A stretch of DNA of 64,000 nucleotides from Thalassolituus marinus (GTDB taxonomy: Bacteria > Pseudomonadota > Gammaproteobacteria > Pseudomonadales > Oceanobacteraceae), in contig NZ_JAEDAH010000096.1 of assembly GCF_020320395.1 (NCBI RefSeq), positions 3,132-67,131 on the forward strand, read 5' to 3'. Positions 44,881 to 54,887 of this stretch are shown in pieces; the first letter of the stretch is position 1; the number at the start of each line of letters is the position of its first letter. The translations under genes and the position numbers were made by a program. Under the pieces are notes generated by a model. That model saw only the letters and a list, made by a program, of their open reading frames with translations, was not told the DNA's origin and made no database searches.

Positions 44881-45827
44881 TAGCCTGTGGCCTGCGGGCT
44901 GAACGGCTGGCCGTCTTTTAACACGCTGACGCCTGCGCCTTGCTGTGCGTCTGCTGCTGTTAGCCTGCCGATGCAGGTGCAATTCACCCCGGCCAGACTA
45001 TTCAGCGCCAGGATGTCGTTGTGGCGCTCTGGTGCAGCGCTGAACAGCAGCTGGTAATCATCTCCGCCGGATAAACAGGTTTGCCAGTGCGGGTGGTCGC
45101 TGCTGACCGGGGTTGGTACCTGATCGGCGTTTATTTCAATGGCTAGCTGAGAGGCGCGGGCGATATGTCCGGCGTCCTGCAGTAAGCCGTCGGATATATC
45201 CATGCAGGCGCTGGCGATACCGACAAGACGCTGCCCCAGGGTGAACTGAATGGTGGGGTGGTAGTAGGCTTTTGCCAGCCCCAGTTCGCTGGCGGGATTT
45301 TTCAGCACATCTGGCAGGGCCAGTGCCGCACTGCCAATGGTGTTGCTGACCCAGAGTTCATCGCCCGCTTTTGCTGTGTGGCGCGTCAGCATTTTCCCCT
45401 GTGGCACCCAGCCCTGAACCGATATGGTGATGATCAGTAGCGGCCCGCGGGTGGTATCGCCACCCAGTAAGGGTAAGCCCAGATCGTGGGCGGTGGTGCG
45501 CAGGCCATGGGCAAACTGATCAAGCCAGGCGGGGTTGCTGTCGGGCAGTGTCAGTGCCAGATGAAAACCCTGTGGCGCAGCACCCATGGCGGCCAGATCG
45601 GAGGCGGCACAGCGTAACGCGCGGCCAGCAATTAAATGCGCCGGGGCGTTATGCGGAAAGTGAACATCGGCGACCTGAGTATCAATGCTTTGTACCAGAT
45701 CGTAGCCGGCGGGAGGTCGCACGGCGGAGCAGTCATCGCCCACGCCGAGCAGTACGTCAGAACCCAGAGGGAAGCCGCTGGCAAAGCAGCGGCGGATAAG
45801 ATCAAACTCGCCCTGAGTCTGACTCAT
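44868..45827 (-). CDS. thiL: Thiamine-monophosphate kinase
   Basis: The 319-residue ThiL has the typical start (EFDLIRRCFASG, then VLLGVGDDCSAVRPPAG) and metal-binding sites (DTQVADVHFP, LLGGDTTRG, CMDISDGLLQDAGHIARAS). It phosphorylates thiamine monophosphate to the diphosphate cofactor, which transketolase 40 kb away needs. It is the last gene of the riboflavin operon, two bases after nusB, a classic gammaproteobacterial order. Confidence 0.95.
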   Translation of the reverse strand: MSQTQGEFDLIRRCFASGFPLGSDVLLGVGDDCSAVRPPAGYDLVQSIDTQVADVHFPHNAPAHLIAGRALRCAASDLAAMGAAPQGFHLALTLPDSNPAWLDQFAHGLRTTAHDLGLPLLGGDTTRGPLLIITISVQGWVPQGKMLTRHTAKAGDELWVSNTIGSAALALPDVLKNPASELGLAKAYYHPTIQFTLGQRLVGIASACMDISDGLLQDAGHIARASQLAIEINADQVPTPVSSDHPHWQTCLSGGDDYQLLFSAAPERHNDILALNSLAGVNCTCIGRLTAADAQQGAGVSVLKDGQPFSPQATGYQHF

Positions 45828-45829
45828 GG

Positions 45830-46291
45830 TCAGCCGCGTGGACCGCGGATTTCAACCGTACGTTCGCGCTGAGCCAGTTTATCCAGTACACCGTTGATAA
45901 ACTTGTGACCGTCGGTGGCACCGAAGGTTTTGGTCAGCTCGATGGCTTCGTTGATAACCACTTTGTATGGCACATCAATACGACGCACCATTTCATAGGC
46001 GCCCAGACGTACGATGGCCAGTTCGACCGGAGTCATCTCATCCATGCGGCGGTCGAGCAGTGGCGTGACCTTTTCATCGAGCAGGGTTTTGTCGCGAGGA
46101 ACACCGTGCAGGATGTCGTGGAAGTATTCCATATCCACTTTGCTCATATCATTGTCGGCGCGGAATTCTGCCTCGATCTGAGACAGGTCTGCACCAGCCA
46201 GTTGCCATTGGTACAGAGCCTGTACCGCAAAACGGCGCGCCTTACGACGGGCGGCCGGGCTGGCTTTCTGATTGCCGGATGCGCGTGACAT
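45830..46291 (-). CDS. nusB: Transcription antitermination factor NusB
   Basis: The 153-residue all-helical NusB has a basic start ([20 protein letters not shown]) and the C-terminal signature [20 protein letters not shown] followed by [13 protein letters not shown]. It binds boxA RNA with NusE (S10) in rRNA antitermination. It is in the operon between ribH and thiL, four bases after ribH. Confidence 0.97.
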   Translation of the reverse strand: MSRASGNQKASPAARRKARRFAVQALYQWQLAGADLSQIEAEFRADNDMSKVDMEYFHDILHGVPRDKTLLDEKVTPLLDRRMDEMTPVELAIVRLGAYEMVRRIDVPYKVVINEAIELTKTFGATDGHKFINGVLDKLAQRERTVEIRGPRG

Positions 46292-46295
46292 GCGA

Positions 46296-46772
46296 TCAGG
46301 CCTCCATTGCTTTCAGCAGGGCAACCATTTCGAAGGCAGACATAGCGGCTTCTTCGCCTTTGTTGCCTGCTTTGGTGCCGGAGCGTTCGATAGCTTGTTC
46401 GATGGTGTCTACGGTCAGTACGCCGAAAGAAACCGGAATGCTGAATTCCAGAGACACAGACGACAGGCCTTTAACACATTCGCCAGCCACGTATTCGAAG
46501 TGTGGCGTACCACCACGGATAACCGCACCCAGAGCGATAACGGCGTCGTAACGCTCAGACGCTGCCGCGCGCTGTACCACTAATGGAATTTCAAAGGCAC
46601 CCGGTGCACGGATGATGGTGATGTTGTCTTCTTCAACGCCGTGACGCAGCAGGGAATCCACCGCACCTTCGAGCAGGCTTTCTACAACAAATGAATTCCA
46701 GCGGCCAACGACGATAGCGTATTTGCCATCGTTCGGCGTCAGGTTTCCTTCAATAGTATCGATATGTTTCAT
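46296..46772 (-). CDS. ribH: 6,7-dimethyl-8-ribityllumazine synthase
   Basis: ATG 46772 gives 158 residues. Lumazine-synthase signatures are [36 protein letters not shown] and [20 protein letters not shown]. It condenses the dihydroxybutanone phosphate made by RibB with the RibD-derived pyrimidine. It lies 19 bp after ribB, in the riboflavin operon. The open frame extending to 46847 overlaps ribB and is rejected. Confidence 0.96.
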   Translation of the reverse strand: MKHIDTIEGNLTPNDGKYAIVVGRWNSFVVESLLEGAVDSLLRHGVEEDNITIIRAPGAFEIPLVVQRAAASERYDAVIALGAVIRGGTPHFEYVAGECVKGLSSVSLEFSIPVSFGVLTVDTIEQAIERSGTKAGNKGEEAAMSAFEMVALLKAMEA

Positions 46773-46791
46773 GTCGGCTTCCCGGGCAAGA

Positions 46792-47907
46792 TTAATCGTT
46801 AAATGGCAGATATTCGGTGATTTCCAGATCGAAGCCGGAAATACCACTGTATTTCATTTCAGAGCTGAGCAGGCGCATTTGTTTAATGCCCAGCTCGCGC
46901 AGAATCTGTGAGCCTGTACCAATGGTCAGGAAGGCTCCGGAACTGTCTTTATTCGGACTGCGTACTGGCCTGGCGCGGCCGAAGAAACCGTCGAGGCTGT
47001 CTTCAACATTTTCCGCCTGACCTGCAGACAGCAGCACCAGTGCGCCTTTGCCTTCGTCGGCAATGCGTTTCAGAGCAGCACCTGTAGACCAGCTGTCGTT
47101 GTTGCCGTTACGCATACCCAGCACATCACGCAGCAGGTTATTGGTCTGTACGCGCACCAGCGCCGGTTCATTTTCTGTCAGGTTACCCATGGTCAGTGCC
47201 AGGTGGGTTTCGTTCAGAATGGAATCGCGGAAGGTGTGCAGTACAAACTCGCCGTATTCAGTGCTGACGGTTTCGGTCGACAGCTCTTCTACGGTTTTTT
47301 CATTGGCCATGCGGTAGTGAATCAGATCCGCGATGGTGCCAATTTTAATGCCGTGTTTTTCGGCAAAAATTTCCAGATCCGGGCGACGCGCCATGGTGCC
47401 ATCGGCATTCATCACTTCAACAATTGCCGAGGATGGAATCAGTCCGGCCAGACGCGCCAGATCACAACCGGCTTCGGTATGACCGGCACGGCTCAGTACG
47501 CCACCTGGACGCGCACGCAGCGGGAAAATATGCCCCGGCTGTACGATGTCTTCTGGTTTACCCATCGGGTTAACCGCAGCACGAATCGTGGTGGCGCGGT
47601 CAGCGGCAGAAATACCGGTGGTCACACCTTCGGCAGCTTCAATCGACACGGTAAACGGCGTGGAGAACTTGGCGCCATTACCGGCCACCATGGCTGGCAG
47701 GCCGAGGTAATCGCAGCGTTCGCCGGTCAGCGTCAGACAAATCAGTCCGCGCGCTTCAGTCGCCATAAAGTTAATGATTTCTGGTGTTACTTTTTCGGCA
47801 GCAACAATGATATCGCCTTCATTTTCACGATCTTCATCATCCATCAGGATGACCATTTTGCCGTCACGGATGTCAGCAATAATGTCTTCGATTTTATTCA
47901 GCGCCAT
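46792..47907 (-). CDS. ribB: 3,4-dihydroxy-2-butanone-4-phosphate synthase with degenerate GTP cyclohydrolase II domain
   Basis: The 371-residue protein has an intact RibB half: [20 protein letters not shown] with its metal Glu/Asp, [15 protein letters not shown], and [20 protein letters not shown]. The C-terminal half (about 200-371) has the GTP-cyclohydrolase II fold outline, but the three zinc cysteines and the catalytic core of RibA are missing: the region that should read SECLTGD...RCDCG reads [19 protein letters not shown]. So only the RibB reaction (ribulose 5-phosphate to DHBP) is expected, and a separate ribA must exist elsewhere. Such RibBX hybrids are common in gammaproteobacteria. 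Confidence 0.95.
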   Translation of the reverse strand: MALNKIEDIIADIRDGKMVILMDDEDRENEGDIIVAAEKVTPEIINFMATEARGLICLTLTGERCDYLGLPAMVAGNGAKFSTPFTVSIEAAEGVTTGISAADRATTIRAAVNPMGKPEDIVQPGHIFPLRARPGGVLSRAGHTEAGCDLARLAGLIPSSAIVEVMNADGTMARRPDLEIFAEKHGIKIGTIADLIHYRMANEKTVEELSTETVSTEYGEFVLHTFRDSILNETHLALTMGNLTENEPALVRVQTNNLLRDVLGMRNGNNDSWSTGAALKRIADEGKGALVLLSAGQAENVEDSLDGFFGRARPVRSPNKDSSGAFLTIGTGSQILRELGIKQMRLLSSEMKYSGISGFDLEITEYLPFND

Positions 47908-47919
47908 AACTAAGCCTGC

Positions 47920-48582
47920 TTATTTCCAGAATCCGTTTTGCATTAAAAACGCCTGGCTGATGCTGCTGCCAGAGGTTGCTTGTTTGTCGTCGCTACCGCG
48001 CAGTAATTGCTCGAGATAGCGGGCGATAATATCGACTTCCAGATGCACTTCGTCACCGACTTTCAGTGCATTCAGGGTCGTTTCCTGTGCCGTGTGCGGC
48101 ACGATATTCAGTTCAAAACCACCATCGCTCAGGGCATTGGCGGTGAGGCTGACGCCATCCACCGTAACCGAGCCTTTGGCGGCGATGTATTTACGCAGTG
48201 TTTCCGGTGCGCTGATGGTAAAACGCACCGAGCGCGCATCGGCACTGCGTTGCGCTACACGACCGACGCCATCGACATGGCCGGTAACAATATGACCGCC
48301 CATACGGGTAGTCGGCAGCATGGCTTTTTCCAGGTTCACCCGGGTGCCGCTGTTCCACTGTTCAATACGCGTGTGCGCCAGCGATTCGCGCGATACATCG
48401 GCGACAAAGCCCTGACCGGTTAACGCCACCACAGTCAGACAAACGCCATTGGTGGCGATACTGTCACCCAGCTTCACATCGCTCAGGTCGAGGCTGCCCG
48501 TGTTAATGGTCAGTGCCAGATCGCCCTGTTGATTTTTAACTGAAGCGACGGTACCCACCGCTTCAATGATTCCTGTAAACAT
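47920..48582 (-). CDS. ribE: Riboflavin synthase alpha subunit
   Basis: The 220-residue protein has two lumazine-binding domains with the internal twofold repeat: [20 protein letters not shown] and [13 protein letters not shown] in the first, [17 protein letters not shown] and [16 protein letters not shown] in the second. Catalytic Cys and Ser are in place. It dismutates two lumazines to riboflavin. It starts 99 bp after ribD; the gap and the ribD tail consist largely of heptamer repeats. Confidence 0.96.
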   Translation of the reverse strand: MFTGIIEAVGTVASVKNQQGDLALTINTGSLDLSDVKLGDSIATNGVCLTVVALTGQGFVADVSRESLAHTRIEQWNSGTRVNLEKAMLPTTRMGGHIVTGHVDGVGRVAQRSADARSVRFTISAPETLRKYIAAKGSVTVDGVSLTANALSDGGFELNIVPHTAQETTLNALKVGDEVHLEVDIIARYLEQLLRGSDDKQATSGSSISQAFLMQNGFWK

Positions 48583-48650
48583 GTCGTTCTCTTTCGCTTT
48601 GCAACGGCTCTGATAACGTCCGCAGCCGCGTTTCTGTTCAGCGTTGTTTT

Positions 48651-48703
48651 GCGTCTGACGTCTGACGTCGGACGTCCGACATTAAGTCTCCGACGTCCGA
48701 CTC
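48651..48703. repeat. Heptameric repeat, locus B, overlapping the ribD 3' end
   Basis: 7-bp units CGTCTGA, CGTCTGA, CGTCGGA, CGTCCGA run in tandem from 48652, followed after a break (ATTAAGTC) by TCCGACGTCCGAC. The ribD stop (48682-48684) lies inside the array, so the last residues SRTSET of RibD are repeat-encoded. Confidence 0.7.
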
Positions 48704-49800
48704 AATACCATCTTCAAATCATTACCAACCATTCGCACATCGTTCCACTGCCAGCGGATCTGTTCGTTCATGCTGTCCAGACCTAAGGATAGCAGTGGTC
48801 GGGCGTTGCTCCCGAGCAATGTCGGCGCGCAGTACAGTACCAGTTCATCGGCCAGTCCGGCGGCGACAAAGGCGCCTGCCAGTTGTGCACCGCTTTCAAC
48901 CAGTACTTCATTGCAACCCAGCTGCGCCAGATGCTGCAGCAGGGCGGTTAAATCGATATGACGTCCTGTGTCTTCTGCCTGTGGACTGCTCCATTGGCTC
49001 AGGCTGCCCAGTTCTACGGCGCGTTGCAGCGGGCGTTCGTCACCCAGCTGTGCCAGCAGAATATCGCCGGCCTGAGAGAATATCGCTTCGTTGCCGCTCA
49101 GCCGTTGCTGCCCGTCAATGATCACCCGCAATGGCTGACGCCACAGGCGCTGTTCCTGCTCGATGCCGGTTTCTGCCGGGCGTACGGTCATTGATGGGTT
49201 ATCGATCAGTACCGAATCGGCACCGGTAATAATCGCGCAACTGCGAGCGCGCAAACGCTGCACATCGGCCCGTGCCTGAGGGCCGGTAATCCACTGGCTT
49301 TCACCGCTGGCCATGGCGGTGCGGCCATCCAGACTCTGCGCCAGCTTAATGCGCACCAGCGGCAGACCGCTGCTCATACGCTGCATAAAGCCGCGGTTGA
49401 TCTCAATCGCCTGAGCTTCGAGGCATGGGGTAATCACTTCGATACCCGCATCGCGCAGCATGTTGTAGCCACGACCGGCAACCAGAGGGTTGGGGTCGGA
49501 GCAGGCACCAACAACCCGGGCAACGCCGGCGTTGATTAAGCCTTCGGCGCACGGCGGGGTACGGCCATGGTGGCTGCAGGGTTCCAGCGTGACGTAAGCC
49601 GTGGCACTGCGGGCTTTGTCGCCGGCCATGCGCAGCGCGTGTACTTCGGCGTGGGGCTCACCGGCTTTCTGGTGCCAGCCTTCGCCAACGATTTCGCCGT
49701 CGCGCACAATCACACAGCCTACCCGTGGGTTCGGGCTGGTGGAATACAGCCCCAGCGCTGCTAACTGCAGTGCCCGGGCCATGTAGTATTCGTGGTTCAC
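48682..49800 (-). CDS. ribD: Bifunctional diaminohydroxyphosphoribosylaminopyrimidine deaminase/reductase
   Basis: The 372-residue RibD has the deaminase domain with the zinc motif HAEVHAL and [20 protein letters not shown] (residues about 48-85), and a C-terminal NADPH reductase domain ([50 protein letters not shown]). It starts four bases inside the end of nrdR. The C-terminal SRTSET is encoded by the heptamer repeat array and is probably a recent, neutral extension. Confidence 0.95.
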   Translation of the reverse strand: MNHEYYMARALQLAALGLYSTSPNPRVGCVIVRDGEIVGEGWHQKAGEPHAEVHALRMAGDKARSATAYVTLEPCSHHGRTPPCAEGLINAGVARVVGACSDPNPLVAGRGYNMLRDAGIEVITPCLEAQAIEINRGFMQRMSSGLPLVRIKLAQSLDGRTAMASGESQWITGPQARADVQRLRARSCAIITGADSVLIDNPSMTVRPAETGIEQEQRLWRQPLRVIIDGQQRLSGNEAIFSQAGDILLAQLGDERPLQRAVELGSLSQWSSPQAEDTGRHIDLTALLQHLAQLGCNEVLVESGAQLAGAFVAAGLADELVLYCAPTLLGSNARPLLSLGLDSMNEQIRWQWNDVRMVGNDLKMVLSRTSET

Positions 49801-50291
49801 CCTTCTTCTCCCGTGCCATCGGCCACTGCAGCAGACTTCAGGGGGGTGGAGATGCGCTCAATCTCGGCGCGGAATTCATCCAGATCCTGGAAACTGCGAT
49901 ACACAGACGCAAAACGCACATAGGCCACCTGATCGAGCTGACGCAGTTCCGACATCACGCATTCGCCCAGCATACGGCTTGGGATCTCGCGTTCGCCAGC
50001 GGCACGCAGTTGTTGCTTGATGCGGGTAAGGGCGGCTTCTATGTCTTCAACACTGACCGGGCGTTTTTCCAGTGCACGCTGAATGCCTGAGCGCAGTTTG
50101 TCTTCGTTGAAGGGTTCGCGGGTGCCGTCGGTTTTGATGATGCGTGGCATCACCAGTTCGGCAGTTTCGAAGGTGGTAAAGCGTTCTCCACAGCTGATGC
50201 ATTCCCGTCGACGTCGGATCTGCTCGCCATCGGCTACCAGGCGTGAATCAATAACTTTGGTTTCCGGGTGGGCGCAGAAAGGGCAATGCAT
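49797..50291 (-). CDS. nrdR: Transcriptional repressor NrdR
   Basis: The 164-residue NrdR has the N-terminal zinc ribbon [17 protein letters not shown] followed by [17 protein letters not shown], and the ATP-cone domain ([20 protein letters not shown]). It represses ribonucleotide reductase operons when dATP is bound. It heads the riboflavin/nusB/thiL operon, overlapping ribD by four bases. The nrd genes it controls are not in the window. Confidence 0.97.
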   Translation of the reverse strand: MHCPFCAHPETKVIDSRLVADGEQIRRRRECISCGERFTTFETAELVMPRIIKTDGTREPFNEDKLRSGIQRALEKRPVSVEDIEAALTRIKQQLRAAGEREIPSRMLGECVMSELRQLDQVAYVRFASVYRSFQDLDEFRAEIERISTPLKSAAVADGTGEEG

Positions 50292-50355
50292 AACTGGTAA
50301 AGAGCGACTCTGGTAAGAGAATAAGGTCGCACATTTTAAGGGATTCGGGAGGGAA

Positions 50356-50380
50356 GCACCAGCGCTGAACGCGCTGGTGC
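50356..50380 (-). terminator. Terminator of the large lipoprotein gene
   Basis: GCACCAGCGC (50356-50365) pairs with GCGCTGGTGC (50371-50380), with a 5-nt loop and TTCCC on the minus strand. It lies 10 bp past the lipoprotein stop and ahead of nrdR. Confidence 0.7.
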
Positions 50381-50390
50381 AAGAGGGGGC

Positions 50391-53075
50391 TTATTGTGCG
50401 ACGTTGGTGCCGACCATCATGCCCAGATATTTACGGGTGTTGCCGCCATCCGTGGTGGTGCTGAAATGACGCATCACCAGCGTTTTGCCATCGGTACAGG
50501 CATATGTGCCGTTATACGGTGGGGTATCGCTCTCCAGTGAGGAAGTAACGATGGTGGCACAGCCGTCTGAGCCTGTGGTCATCTGCTCCACGGCAATGGT
50601 CACCGTACGGGTACTGGCGGTTGCCGGTTTGGCAAAGGTCAGGGTGCCGCTGCTGTCTGGCGTCAGTGCGACCTGCTTACCGGTCAGGGTGAGGGTCAGG
50701 GTCGAGCCTGAGAAGGTAGCCGTGCCGTATTCCCCACGCATCCCAAACGAGGACGCGCTCTGGGAATCAAGCACGCTGTAGAAGCCCTGCGCGCCAATGG
50801 CGAAGGTTTTGCCATCCAGGTTAATGGCAGAGCCCGGTGTTTTGACAAACACGCCTAAGCTGGTTGAGCGCCAGAAGGGGTCAATGGTTGAGTCAAAGGC
50901 GGTATTGGTGGCATTGTTGCTGAGGTTGTTGTTCCAGTAAACACTCTGCACCATCAGCGCTGATTGGTCAGTAGCCAGTAATACCGAGCCATGAGAACCC
51001 GCACTGTCGATGGTCGGAACATCGTCGTAGGTGAAGCGGCCATCAATGAAGTTGTAGTCACCGGGTTCTGCGTTGGTATCGCCCGGCTGCGGTAACAGAT
51101 TCATGGATGACGGTACCTGACCGTTGAATTCCACCGAGTAGGGTTCAAACGATGATAATGCGCCGCTAGCGTCGAAGGACAGGCGAACATCGTAGACCGA
51201 GGTTTCGATATTGCTGGTGCCACCGGTGCCAAACTCCAGCTCAAAGCCAACGTACTCGGCATTTTTCACGATGTCAGTGCCCGACAGGCCGTTTTTGCGG
51301 GCCAGCATGATATTCATAATTTCACGGTCGTCGAAGAGCAGGTTGGTGGTGTCCGGCTGACCGTTTAGCAGGCCATATTCACGACCGTCGTCAACGCCGA
51401 AACCGAGGTAAAGACTGTTGTCTTTTGCTACCGGAACCAGACGCAGGGTGAACCCTTCACTGACGCTGTAGATGCCTTCGGCGCTGTCTAACTCGGTGTC
51501 TTTAGGAATGTCTACGCTGGCGGTGCCGTCGGACTTGAGGGCGATTTTGCTCTGGAACCCTTCGCCGGTGTAGGTTTCCAGCTCACTATAAATACCGCTG
51601 TTACTGTCAGAAATATTATTTTCGAACAAGTGGTTCAGGGCACTGAAACCGGGAGCTTCATAAAGAATCGTACCCTCGCTGCCGGTGCCGATTTTAAAGG
51701 TGCCACCGTCTTCCATTTCACCGCGCAGCAGGTAAGCGGTTGAGCCGTCGGTTTGTTTTTCCAGACGACGAGCGCTGTAAACAAGGTGATAGTCACCATC
51801 CAGAGCCGAACCGATGACGGCTGGTGCTTTGACCGTCAGGGTAATCGCGGTGGAGCTTTCCAGACCTGTGTCTGAATCGGTGACTTTTACGCCAACGCGG
51901 TAGTTGCCTTCGGTTGGTGGGGCGGTAAAGGTCTGGGTGTTGGTGGTGGAGGTCAGGCTGGCTCCCGGTGCATTGGTCAGCCAGTTGTAGGTAATGGTGG
52001 TTTTACCGGTAATGCCCTGCACTTCGCTGGCGGTCAGCGTGACGCTGGTGCCGGGGGCAACAGTCTGGTTGCTGCCCAGTGTGACTACCGGCGGTACTTT
52101 ATCTGTGTAGTCGCCCGGTGTTGCAGCATCAATCTCGGTCTGAATGCCAGAGAAGTCGGCACCTGTGTCCAGGTTACGCGCGGCGTCAATCAATACTGCC
52201 AGCGTGTTCTTATCATTGGTATCCGACGATTTCCACACAATCTGACCAACTTGACCGGTGGAGGTGATGGCGTCGATAAAGTTGCCGATCACTGTGTCTA
52301 CTGAGACATTGGTATCTTTTGCGATGCGGATAAAGGCGGCATTCAGCGCACCGTATTCCTGGTCGCCGACATCATCTTCTTCCGCCAGATTTTCGGGTGT
52401 GTCGCTGGTCAGGTCGGTGTCGGCATTCATACCCAGAATCGCTTTGATCTGGGCACTCGCTTTCAGTACTTTTTCGGCATAGGTCAGACTGCTGTCACTG
52501 TCTTCATCCAGCAGGCTGCTGGCCAGGCTGCTCAGTGACGTCAGGTTAATAATACGTGCCCCATTGATATCGACGGCGCTGCTGTCGAAGTCAGCAATGG
52601 ATACCAGACGGAAGCCTGTTGGCATTGAGTAGTAATCGCCCAGCGGAACGTAGCCTGCGGGGCTGTAGCAGGCGGTGGCATCATCGCCGCTGTTGGTGTT
52701 ATCGCACTGCAGTTCGGCACCATCCTGATAACTGAGGACGACTTTTACCACGCCGGAGGGCGGTGTGCGGTCTTCAAAGTCGAACGTGTACTGGCCGTTA
52801 GCGTCTGTACTGCCGCTGGCCAGAGCGGTGGTCTGGAAGGTACCGCTGGTGGTATCCAGGGCAAACAGTTCAATTTTTGCACCACGGGCCAGGCCTTTAA
52901 TGGCAAGCCCCGTCAGGCTGACCCGCTCTACTTCAACCGTTGCTGCTGGTTCGCCGCTGACGACACTGCCATCGTCTTCGTCATCAGAGCCGCCACCGCC
53001 ACCACCGCCGCCACTACAGGCTGCCAGGGTGAGTGCCAGAGGAAGGGTTGCAAGGGTAAAGCGTGACTTGGACAT
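50391..53075 (-). CDS. Large lipoprotein with PKD/Ig-like domain
   Basis: ATG 53075 (GGAGGACAAT upstream) gives 894 residues. A lipoprotein signal (TLATLPLALTLAACSGG, lipobox LAAC) is followed by eight glycines and an Asp/Glu-rich stretch that acts as a spacer. A beta-sandwich part (AIKGLARGAKIELFALDTTS), a helical middle (about 180-300) and a PKD/Ig-like domain (VVTLGSNQTVAPGTSVTLTA, NYRVGVKVTDSDTGLES) follow, then a long beta-rich C-terminus without recognised family. The +2 residue is Ser, so outer-membrane location and surface exposure are likely. Function unknown; adhesion or substrate capture is possible. Confidence 0.8.
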   Translation of the reverse strand: MSKSRFTLATLPLALTLAACSGGGGGGGGSDDEDDGSVVSGEPAATVEVERVSLTGLAIKGLARGAKIELFALDTTSGTFQTTALASGSTDANGQYTFDFEDRTPPSGVVKVVLSYQDGAELQCDNTNSGDDATACYSPAGYVPLGDYYSMPTGFRLVSIADFDSSAVDINGARIINLTSLSSLASSLLDEDSDSSLTYAEKVLKASAQIKAILGMNADTDLTSDTPENLAEEDDVGDQEYGALNAAFIRIAKDTNVSVDTVIGNFIDAITSTGQVGQIVWKSSDTNDKNTLAVLIDAARNLDTGADFSGIQTEIDAATPGDYTDKVPPVVTLGSNQTVAPGTSVTLTASEVQGITGKTTITYNWLTNAPGASLTSTTNTQTFTAPPTEGNYRVGVKVTDSDTGLESSTAITLTVKAPAVIGSALDGDYHLVYSARRLEKQTDGSTAYLLRGEMEDGGTFKIGTGSEGTILYEAPGFSALNHLFENNISDSNSGIYSELETYTGEGFQSKIALKSDGTASVDIPKDTELDSAEGIYSVSEGFTLRLVPVAKDNSLYLGFGVDDGREYGLLNGQPDTTNLLFDDREIMNIMLARKNGLSGTDIVKNAEYVGFELEFGTGGTSNIETSVYDVRLSFDASGALSSFEPYSVEFNGQVPSSMNLLPQPGDTNAEPGDYNFIDGRFTYDDVPTIDSAGSHGSVLLATDQSALMVQSVYWNNNLSNNATNTAFDSTIDPFWRSTSLGVFVKTPGSAINLDGKTFAIGAQGFYSVLDSQSASSFGMRGEYGTATFSGSTLTLTLTGKQVALTPDSSGTLTFAKPATASTRTVTIAVEQMTTGSDGCATIVTSSLESDTPPYNGTYACTDGKTLVMRHFSTTTDGGNTRKYLGMMVGTNVAQ

Positions 53076-53232
53076 ATTGTCCTCCATGGACGGTAGCGAC
53101 GTATCTGGTCAAGTATAGGAGGGAGATGTGACGAGTCTATGAGTTATAGCAAGAGAGTATGAATCTGGCTCGCTAAGTGAACAATGTATCTTTGAAGGGG
53201 TACTGCATTGGCACAGTACCCCGCACAAATGA

Positions 53233-54132
53233 TCAGGCCCGTTGCGGGTTTTTGATCTGATCAGCCAGCATGCCGCCCTTACCGAGCAGCTTTTCACGCC
53301 AGTCGTCCAGCAGCTGAACGGTGTCGTGGTCGTTCGGGTGGAAGCCCGGACGGAAGAAATCCAGATACTGTGGCAGCAGTTTCGGGAACAGGCCTTTCGG
53401 GCTCCACAGGTACCAGAAACCTTTCAGGTTACCCCATACATCGAACAGTTTGCGGTCTGCCCACAGCATGCGCGTATGGCCAATACCAACGACAGCAAAG
53501 AAGAAGAAGGTGACGATAATCATGGTCAGAACGCGGGTGAAGTAACCACCACCGATCAGGTTGTATACATCGTACGCCACGATTTTGTGTTCGTTCTCTT
53601 CCAGTGCGTGCCACATCCACAGCTTCAGCGCTTCAGGGTCCTGAATGTTGGATTGGTGCGATGGATCGCGCAGCAGCTGCTCCGCCAGAATGGCGGTGTA
53701 GTGTTCCAGTGCTACGGTCACCGCCAGCTGGAGCTTCTTCGGCAGTACTTTACGGGCAAAGCGCAGCAGGTAGCCGAGATCGCGGTCGAGATTGTCGGCC
53801 GGGAAGCCATGTTTCTCTGCCAGATCGTTGAAGGCTTTGTGCTCTTTGCTGTGCATCGCTTCCTGGCCGATAAAGCCTGAAACCTGTGCTTTCAGCAGCG
53901 GGTCGGAAATGTCTTTACGGTAGTTACGGACTGAGTCCACGAAGAAGGTTTCACCTTCCGGGAACAGAGTCGACAGCGTGGTCCAGAAGGTGGTCAGGAA
54001 CGGACTGTCACGGTACCAGTAACGCTTGGTGTCATCGGCGAACTCGAAGTCCATGCGGCGTGGTGGAATGTTGGCTTTTGCCCCTGCTGTCTGACGGACA
54101 GGGGTAGAATCTGCTGTGCTTGCCTGAGTCAT
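53233..54132 (-). CDS. PF10118-type putative metal-dependent hydrolase
   Basis: ATG 54132 (AGGAG upstream) gives 299 residues of the PF10118 family: MDFEFADDTKRYWYRDSPFL, VSGFIGQEAMHSKEHKAFND and the later ALEENEHKIVAYDVYNLIGG. The Glu and His pairs (QEAMHSKEH, EENEHK) resemble a ferritin-like di-metal site rather than a classic hydrolase site. One or two membrane-like segments occur near residues 200-225 (IVTFFFFAVVGIGHTRML). Members are often next to SDR/monooxygenase genes of long-chain substrate use. The activity is unproven. Confidence 0.82.
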   Translation of the reverse strand: MTQASTADSTPVRQTAGAKANIPPRRMDFEFADDTKRYWYRDSPFLTTFWTTLSTLFPEGETFFVDSVRNYRKDISDPLLKAQVSGFIGQEAMHSKEHKAFNDLAEKHGFPADNLDRDLGYLLRFARKVLPKKLQLAVTVALEHYTAILAEQLLRDPSHQSNIQDPEALKLWMWHALEENEHKIVAYDVYNLIGGGYFTRVLTMIIVTFFFFAVVGIGHTRMLWADRKLFDVWGNLKGFWYLWSPKGLFPKLLPQYLDFFRPGFHPNDHDTVQLLDDWREKLLGKGGMLADQIKNPQRA

Positions 54133-54379
54133 AGCGTTGTCTCCTGCATCGTTATTGTATTTATCCGACGAGTATTTAAGCCCCGTTTCCGACGTGATGG
54201 GAGGTAAGAGGCGGACAACCTGAGCGGGTGGATTTGCGCAAAAAAAACGTCGAAAGCGGCGTAACCGGCTCAGACAGGTGGGAAGGTGGGGCTGGAAAGG
54301 GAAAATAGCGCCAGTCCGTGGCACAAAATCACCCGGTTAATACCTGCGGATGATGATTTCAGGGGGTTCTAATCTGCCA

Positions 54380-54721
54380 TCAGGCTTCCGCAAGGGGCTG
54401 CATTTGTTTCAGAAACTGTGTCAGGCGCTCGGACAGGGACAGTTGTTCCTGCTGATAGTCATCAATCAGTCCCCACTGACTGAAATGCCCGCGGCAGAAT
54501 CCCTGGCAGATATCGTTGTAGTAAATGCACTGACGCCCCATGACCGCCAGTACCCAGAAACCGCAGCCTTCATCTCCCCAGGGGTGCTGTTGCCATAGTT
54601 CGGGTTTGGGTAACTGAATCAGCTGCCACAGTGCCTGGCTGCTGGTGTCCATACGCTGACAGGCGTCGGCCAGCATGGCCGTCAGTTCTGGTTCGTTGAT
54701 GGGTGACCATTGGTTGTTCAT
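54380..54721 (-). CDS. Small aromatic-rich hypothetical protein
   Basis: The 113-residue soluble protein has six tryptophans (QWSPINEPELTAMLADACQR, LWQQHPWGDEGCGFWVLAVM) and a helical C-terminus (QQEQLSLSERLTQFLKQMQP). The pattern GCGFWVLAVMGRQCIYYNDI suggests a compact single domain like small immunity or SMI1-like proteins, but no family can be named. A single gene, between the PF10118 gene and glyA. Confidence 0.6.
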   Translation of the reverse strand: MNNQWSPINEPELTAMLADACQRMDTSSQALWQLIQLPKPELWQQHPWGDEGCGFWVLAVMGRQCIYYNDICQGFCRGHFSQWGLIDDYQQEQLSLSERLTQFLKQMQPLAEA

Positions 54722-54812
54722 ATCAATTCCCCCATGTGAATTGAACGCTTACGTTATCAGCTGAGGGTATGACAATTTGATGACTGATTGATGACGGTGT
54801 CAGCAGCCAATC

Positions 54813-54848
54813 AAAAAGCCCCGCAATGACGAATCATGACGGGGCTTT
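54813..54848 (-). terminator. Terminator of glyA
   Basis: AAAGCCCCG and CGGGGCTTT close a hairpin extended by CAATGA/TCATGA. On the minus strand a T5 run (GGGGCTTTTTG) follows, 39 bp after the glyA stop. Confidence 0.85.
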
Positions 54849-54887
54849 CTGTTGCCGCTGCTTTATCAGCAGCAGTGGCTTACCGGA

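Noticed and set aside
50292-50390. FMN riboswitch ahead of the riboflavin operon
   Set aside because: None of the conserved RFN-element sequence was seen upstream of nrdR, ribD, ribE or ribB.
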